A DNA stretch of 19,125 nucleotides from contig JBBRMY010000037.1 in the NCBI GenBank assembly GCA_038230595.1, positions 1 through 19,125 of the forward strand. Direction: 5' to 3'. The notes under the pieces were generated by a model. That model worked only from the letters and a program-made list of their open reading frames with translations. It was not told the DNA's origin and did not search any database. Numbering within the stretch: the stretch's first letter is position 1; every line of letters begins with the position of its first letter. Below are positions 16,573 through 19,125 of this stretch, piece by piece. Position numbers and translations under genes: made by a program. This DNA is from JBBRMY01 sp038230595. GTDB taxonomy: Bacteria > Bacteroidota > Ignavibacteria > Tepidaquicellales > Tepidaquicellaceae.

Positions 16573-16923
16573 GGGAATGTCACGGTTTCGACGGATTGAA
16601 TAGATGTTTGAGATTGCATATAGTGGCCCTGCAACGCACTTTAAACCTGCAGAAAAAAAACTAATCGGCAACGATTACAATTACGCTTTAGCAGCTTAAA
16701 ATAAGCCGCTACACTTACCCATACTTCGCCTCTTGAGTTAGGGAAAGTGAAAAACAGAGAGGATAGTCCGGCAGTTTGCACCTGATTGACGGGCAAAACT
16801 TTGGGTGATAGGAATAACAATTTTGTTAATTTTTATTGGTATTCCGAGATTGAAAATTGACTAAATATGTAGATGTCTTAATGGTCTGCATTCCGGACCC
16901 GGGTTCGACTCCCGGCATTTCCA
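16573..16923 (+). ncRNA. ssrA: Transfer-messenger RNA (tmRNA), tag GNDYNYALAA
   Basis: tmRNA frees stalled ribosomes and adds a degradation tag. The 5' end GGGAATG pairs with CATTTCC at the 3' end (one G-U pair) to form the tRNA-like acceptor stem, followed by the discriminator A at 16923. The T arm is CCGGG-TTCGACT-CCCGG (16899-16915), and the 5' part has the conserved CGGTTTCGACGG. The tag reading frame runs from GGC at 16667 to TAA at 16697-16699 and encodes GNDYNYALAA; the C-terminal ALAA is the usual ClpXP/ClpAP signal. The region before the 3' end, ACTAAATATGTAGATGTCTTA, is the standard closing helix. The CCA end is not encoded (CAA follows the discriminator). Confidence 0.96.
16667..16699 (+). 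other. tmRNA tag-peptide reading frame
   Basis: The resume codon is GGC (Gly), followed by Asn-Asp-Tyr-Asn-Tyr-Ala-Leu-Ala-Ala and TAA. The frame is fixed by alignment of its end with the common YALAA-stop ending of tmRNA tags. Confidence 0.9.
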
Positions 16924-16931
16924 CAAAAATG

Positions 16932-16964
16932 GGTTATATTGCTTCGGCTTTGTAACCTTTTTTT
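16932..16964 (+). terminator. Rho-independent terminator of ssrA
   Basis: GGTTATATTGC (16932-16942) pairs with GCTTTGTAACC (16947-16957) across a TTCG tetraloop, with two T/T mismatches near the loop. It is followed by seven T (16958-16964). It lies directly after the tmRNA 3' end. Confidence 0.88.
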
Positions 16965-16983
16965 ATTTCTATAATTTAAACTT

Positions 16984-17007
16984 GTTACGATGCTCAAGCA
17001 TTGTAAC
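16984..17007. terminator. Second stem-loop between ssrA and the - strand glycosyltransferase gene
   Basis: GTTACGATGC (16984-16993) and GCATTGTAAC (16998-17007) form a 10-bp stem with one G-T pair and a TCAA loop. It is 10 nt after the stop of the - strand gene ending at 17018, so it probably protects or ends that transcript. The U-tract on that strand is weak. Its outer arm resembles that of the ssrA terminator (both end in TTGTAACC). Confidence 0.55.
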
Positions 17008-17017
17008 CTTATTAAAC

Positions 17018-17986
17018 TCAAATCTTATCCATTAATCGACAGTATTTTTCAAATACTGTTTTTTCATTTATATCAAATATATTCTCATGACTGTTTGAAA
17101 CAACTACAGCAGAAAATTCAGAAAGGGGTTTAAACTTTTCAAGATTCCAGTTTACATTGGGGTAAAGTCCTAAAACAGGGATATTATATGCAGAAGCAAT
17201 ATGTATCAAAGAAGTGTCGGGGCTTATAAGGAAGTTAATACTTGAAATTACCTGAAACAAATGAGTTAAACTGTATATTTTAATATTAGTTAATGACTCA
17301 ACATTAGTGCTGTTTATAATATAATCTATATCATCTTTATTCTCTTCAATTCCGGTAATATAATACGAAAATTTCTCGTTCCCATATTTAGCCATAACAT
17401 CATTGATCAATACAATCCAGTTTTCCTTTCCCCAGTATCTGCTTTGTGAGCCAGCCGAAATGTTGAAAAGAATCTTTTTCTTATTATTCATTCTAAATTC
17501 AGGAATATCTGATGCCTTAAATTTGAACTCATTTTTAAGAGCCGCATCAGCCTCAAAGTATATATCCGGCTTTAAAAAACCCACAGGAGCAAGGGCTACA
17601 TCTGCAAGATGGGGAGACTTTGAAATAGAATTCAGATCAATGTCATACAGCTTCTTACTAAAATTAACGCCAAAGGAATGTTTAGGCTTTATCGTACGTA
17701 AAATATGCTGGGAAGTCACAGAATAATTGTAATTGAGATCTATTAAAATATCATAACTTCTTTTCCTTAATGATTTTAGAAGCAAATATCCTTTTACAAT
17801 ATTTTTTGAAAAGGTTATAGTTTCATTTACATAACTCAGGTTCTTTGGTATCTCATCATTTATAGCACTTGCAAGCACTGTAAGTCTTGCCTGAGGACAT
17901 ATCTGTTTCAAATAATAGAACAGGGGAATAGTAAGTACCATATCGCCGATCTTTCCGATTTGGATAACGATAATATTATTTACCAT
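17018..17986 (-). CDS. Glycosyltransferase family 9 (heptosyltransferase-like)
   Basis: GT9 enzymes transfer ADP-heptose or related sugars to lipopolysaccharide core or other surface glycans at the inner face of the inner membrane. The 322-residue product starts with IIVIQIGKIGDMVLTIPLFYYL, matching the N-terminal GDxxLTxP motif. It has ILFNISAGSQSRYWGKENW in the middle and SPDTSLIHIASAYNIPVLGLYP in the C-terminal nucleotide-sugar domain. The length is typical of the family. The sugar and acceptor cannot be told; no other lipopolysaccharide genes are in the window. The ATG at 17984-17986 lies 50 nt after the 313-residue gene on the same strand, so the two could share a transcript. Confidence 0.9.
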   Translation of the reverse strand: MVNNIIVIQIGKIGDMVLTIPLFYYLKQICPQARLTVLASAINDEIPKNLSYVNETITFSKNIVKGYLLLKSLRKRSYDILIDLNYNYSVTSQHILRTIKPKHSFGVNFSKKLYDIDLNSISKSPHLADVALAPVGFLKPDIYFEADAALKNEFKFKASDIPEFRMNNKKKILFNISAGSQSRYWGKENWIVLINDVMAKYGNEKFSYYITGIEENKDDIDYIINSTNVESLTNIKIYSLTHLFQVISSINFLISPDTSLIHIASAYNIPVLGLYPNVNWNLEKFKPLSEFSAVVVSNSHENIFDINEKTVFEKYCRLMDKI

Positions 17987-18036
17987 TCATAAAAATTAAT
18001 TTTCAATCGTCATAATTATTTAACATTTTGTAACTA

Positions 18037-18978
18037 TTATCTATAAATTCTTCTCAAAAGAGATACGTATTCATTATATGCTTCTTGTAAATTTTTAGCT
18101 TTTTCTTCAAAAAAGCCAACTTTCAACACATCATTTATTTTATTAAAACTATCGTTCACAAAATGTTTGACTAAATTATTCAATTCTAAATTAGTTCTTC
18201 CAGACTCTGAATATTTCCAATATCTTCTGCCATAAGGTCCAAATTTTATATCATTTGGTGTCTTCAACCTTTCATTCATCGTCACGATTCCTAAGAAATA
18301 TTCGAATAAATCAAAATGTGCATCAAAATCCTCAAGGCTATCAAAATAATCTAGTAAAAAGGGATGTATAAAATTGTAAACATGTGTATTTGCAAATAAT
18401 CTTCTTGAAGTATCCCCTTCTTGATTGTTATCGATAAATAGATTATATAATTGCAATTGATGTCCGCTAAATAAGTTAAATACTGTTAATCTTTCAAAAA
18501 ATTTGTCATTTACGATGTTATAAGAAAGAATCAATCTATCAGAAATTGTTTTATTCATTAATTTATATAATAATGAATATTTCTTTTGTTTCATAAATAA
18601 AATTCCCAAAGTATAAAAAATAATCATGAGAGGGTAATAACTGAAATGACGCCAAATATAACCATAGCCATCTTCATTATTTTTTGGAGAATTAATTAAT
18701 TTATTCAGAATTATATCAGTTACATCTTCAAAATATGAACCTTTATCAAACTTATTTAATAAAACCAGCATTTTTAATAACTCATCTATATATTTTTCAT
18801 AATCAGAAATTATATCCATGAAATTTTTCTTTTCAGGATATTCTTTTATTTTTAAAAATCTTTCGTTTGTCAGACAAGCTATGGTTTCTTGAGTTTTTGG
18901 GATTAAGATATCCCAAATCAGAACAGTATTGTTTGGATTGGGAATTAGAGGTTTTAATTTAGCTATTTGATTTTCCAT
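18037..18978 (-). CDS. Uncharacterised 313-residue helical protein, next to a TIR-like gene
   Basis: No certain family is recognised. The protein has no signal peptide and is predicted mostly helical. An N-terminal part (about 1-100) has DYEKYIDELLKMLVLLNKF, and a central hydrophobic helix (about 110-135) contains YYPLMIIFYTLGILFMKQKKYSLLYKLM. Then come FDAHFDLFEYFLGIV and FGPYGRRYW, and a charged C-terminal helix. The order 'YPxLxxxYxxGI ... FDxFEYxLxxV ... xGPxGRxxW' recalls a helical C-terminal module seen fused to nuclease-like or TIR/AlbA-type N-termini in putative defence proteins. This is memory, unverified. Its start lies 9 nt after the stop of the upstream TIR-like gene. The gene is much more AT-rich than mreB or rodA, a sign of transfer. 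Confidence 0.8.
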   Translation of the reverse strand: MENQIAKLKPLIPNPNNTVLIWDILIPKTQETIACLTNERFLKIKEYPEKKNFMDIISDYEKYIDELLKMLVLLNKFDKGSYFEDVTDIILNKLINSPKNNEDGYGYIWRHFSYYPLMIIFYTLGILFMKQKKYSLLYKLMNKTISDRLILSYNIVNDKFFERLTVFNLFSGHQLQLYNLFIDNNQEGDTSRRLFANTHVYNFIHPFLLDYFDSLEDFDAHFDLFEYFLGIVTMNERLKTPNDIKFGPYGRRYWKYSESGRTNLELNNLVKHFVNDSFNKINDVLKVGFFEEKAKNLQEAYNEYVSLLRRIYR

Positions 18979-18987
18979 ATAATATCT

Positions 18988-19125
18988 TTAATTATTTATA
19001 CTTTTTACAGTTTGCTTGAAATTATTATCGAAATTATTACTTTTATTCCAATCTAAAACTTTTAAATTTTTTAAAAAATCTGGACAACTATTTTCTATTG
19101 TGCCATTTTTTAATATTGGAATAAA
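18988..19125 (-). CDS. C-terminal end of a TIR-like domain protein (partial, cut by window edge)
   Basis: The - strand frame is open from the window edge to a TAA whose complement is at 18988-18990, giving 45 residues. They read FIPILKNGTIENSCPDFLK, then NLKVLDWNKSNNFD, then NNFKQTVKSINN. A 'ΦIPILxxG ... PxFLxxLxxxD ... Fxxxxxxx' ending is typical of the last beta strands and helix of bacterial TIR_2/SEFIR-type domains. The catalytic Glu and the rest of the fold lie outside the window, so neither the domain nor NAD-cleaving activity is proven. The stop is only 9 nt before the next gene's ATG, so the two are probably one transcript. Confidence 0.55.
   Translation of the reverse strand, partial: FIPILKNGTIENSCPDFLKNLKVLDWNKSNNFDNNFKQTVKSINN

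Noticed and set aside
1..19125. CRISPR arrays, insertion sequences, tRNA or rRNA genes and riboswitches
   Set aside because: No regularly spaced direct repeats, transposase-like proteins, cloverleaf besides the tmRNA, rRNA signatures or known riboswitch consensus were seen by eye on either strand.
16924..19125. Duplicate of the ssrA 3' end as an attachment site
   Set aside because: No copy of the CCCGGCATTTCCA segment was found downstream within the window, so no att site is annotated.

Overview
The window is an AT-rich stretch of bacterial chromosome that most resembles the Bacteroidota/Chlorobiota (FCB) group, possibly an Ignavibacteria-like lineage. This assignment is an inference from four things: a TonB-dependent-receptor type barrel, the purH-mreBCD-mrdA-rodA gene order, frequent TTG/GTG starts with almost no Shine-Dalgarno sequences, and a tmRNA tag ending in YALAA. 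No 16S or other phylogenetic marker was compared.

Positions 2-12217 hold a partial outer-membrane receptor gene, then a long tightly packed + strand run of genes: purN (interrupted by an in-frame TAA), purH, mreB, mreC, mreD, mrdA (PBP2), rodA, dcd, pyrF and a lipoprotein solute-binding protein for peptides. Gaps from purN onward are 2-37 nt, so this looks like one or a few operons joining nucleotide synthesis to the elongasome (rod-shape cell wall synthesis).

Positions 12218-15105 hold a secreted NlpC/P60 peptidase with a rare strong Shine-Dalgarno and a textbook terminator, followed by DppB- and DppC-type permeases that would pair with the upstream solute-binding protein. No ATPase gene for this transporter is in the window. 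dppC has no ATG/GTG/TTG at a sensible start and probably begins at a CTG overlapping the dppB stop.

Positions 15156-16445 encode an exported member of the agmatine/peptidylarginine deiminase family with its Asp, His and Cys catalytic residues visible. It is followed by ssrA (tmRNA, encoded tag GNDYNYALAA) and two stem-loops.

The right end is on the - strand. It has a glycosyltransferase family 9 gene, an unrecognised 313-residue helical protein and, cut by the window edge, the last 45 residues of what looks like a TIR-type domain protein. The last two are only 9 nt apart, are much more AT-rich than the rest and lie on the far side of ssrA, a common integration site. This pair is the best candidate in the window for an undescribed (defence-type) system. 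The catalytic part of the TIR-like gene lies outside the window, so this remains an inference.
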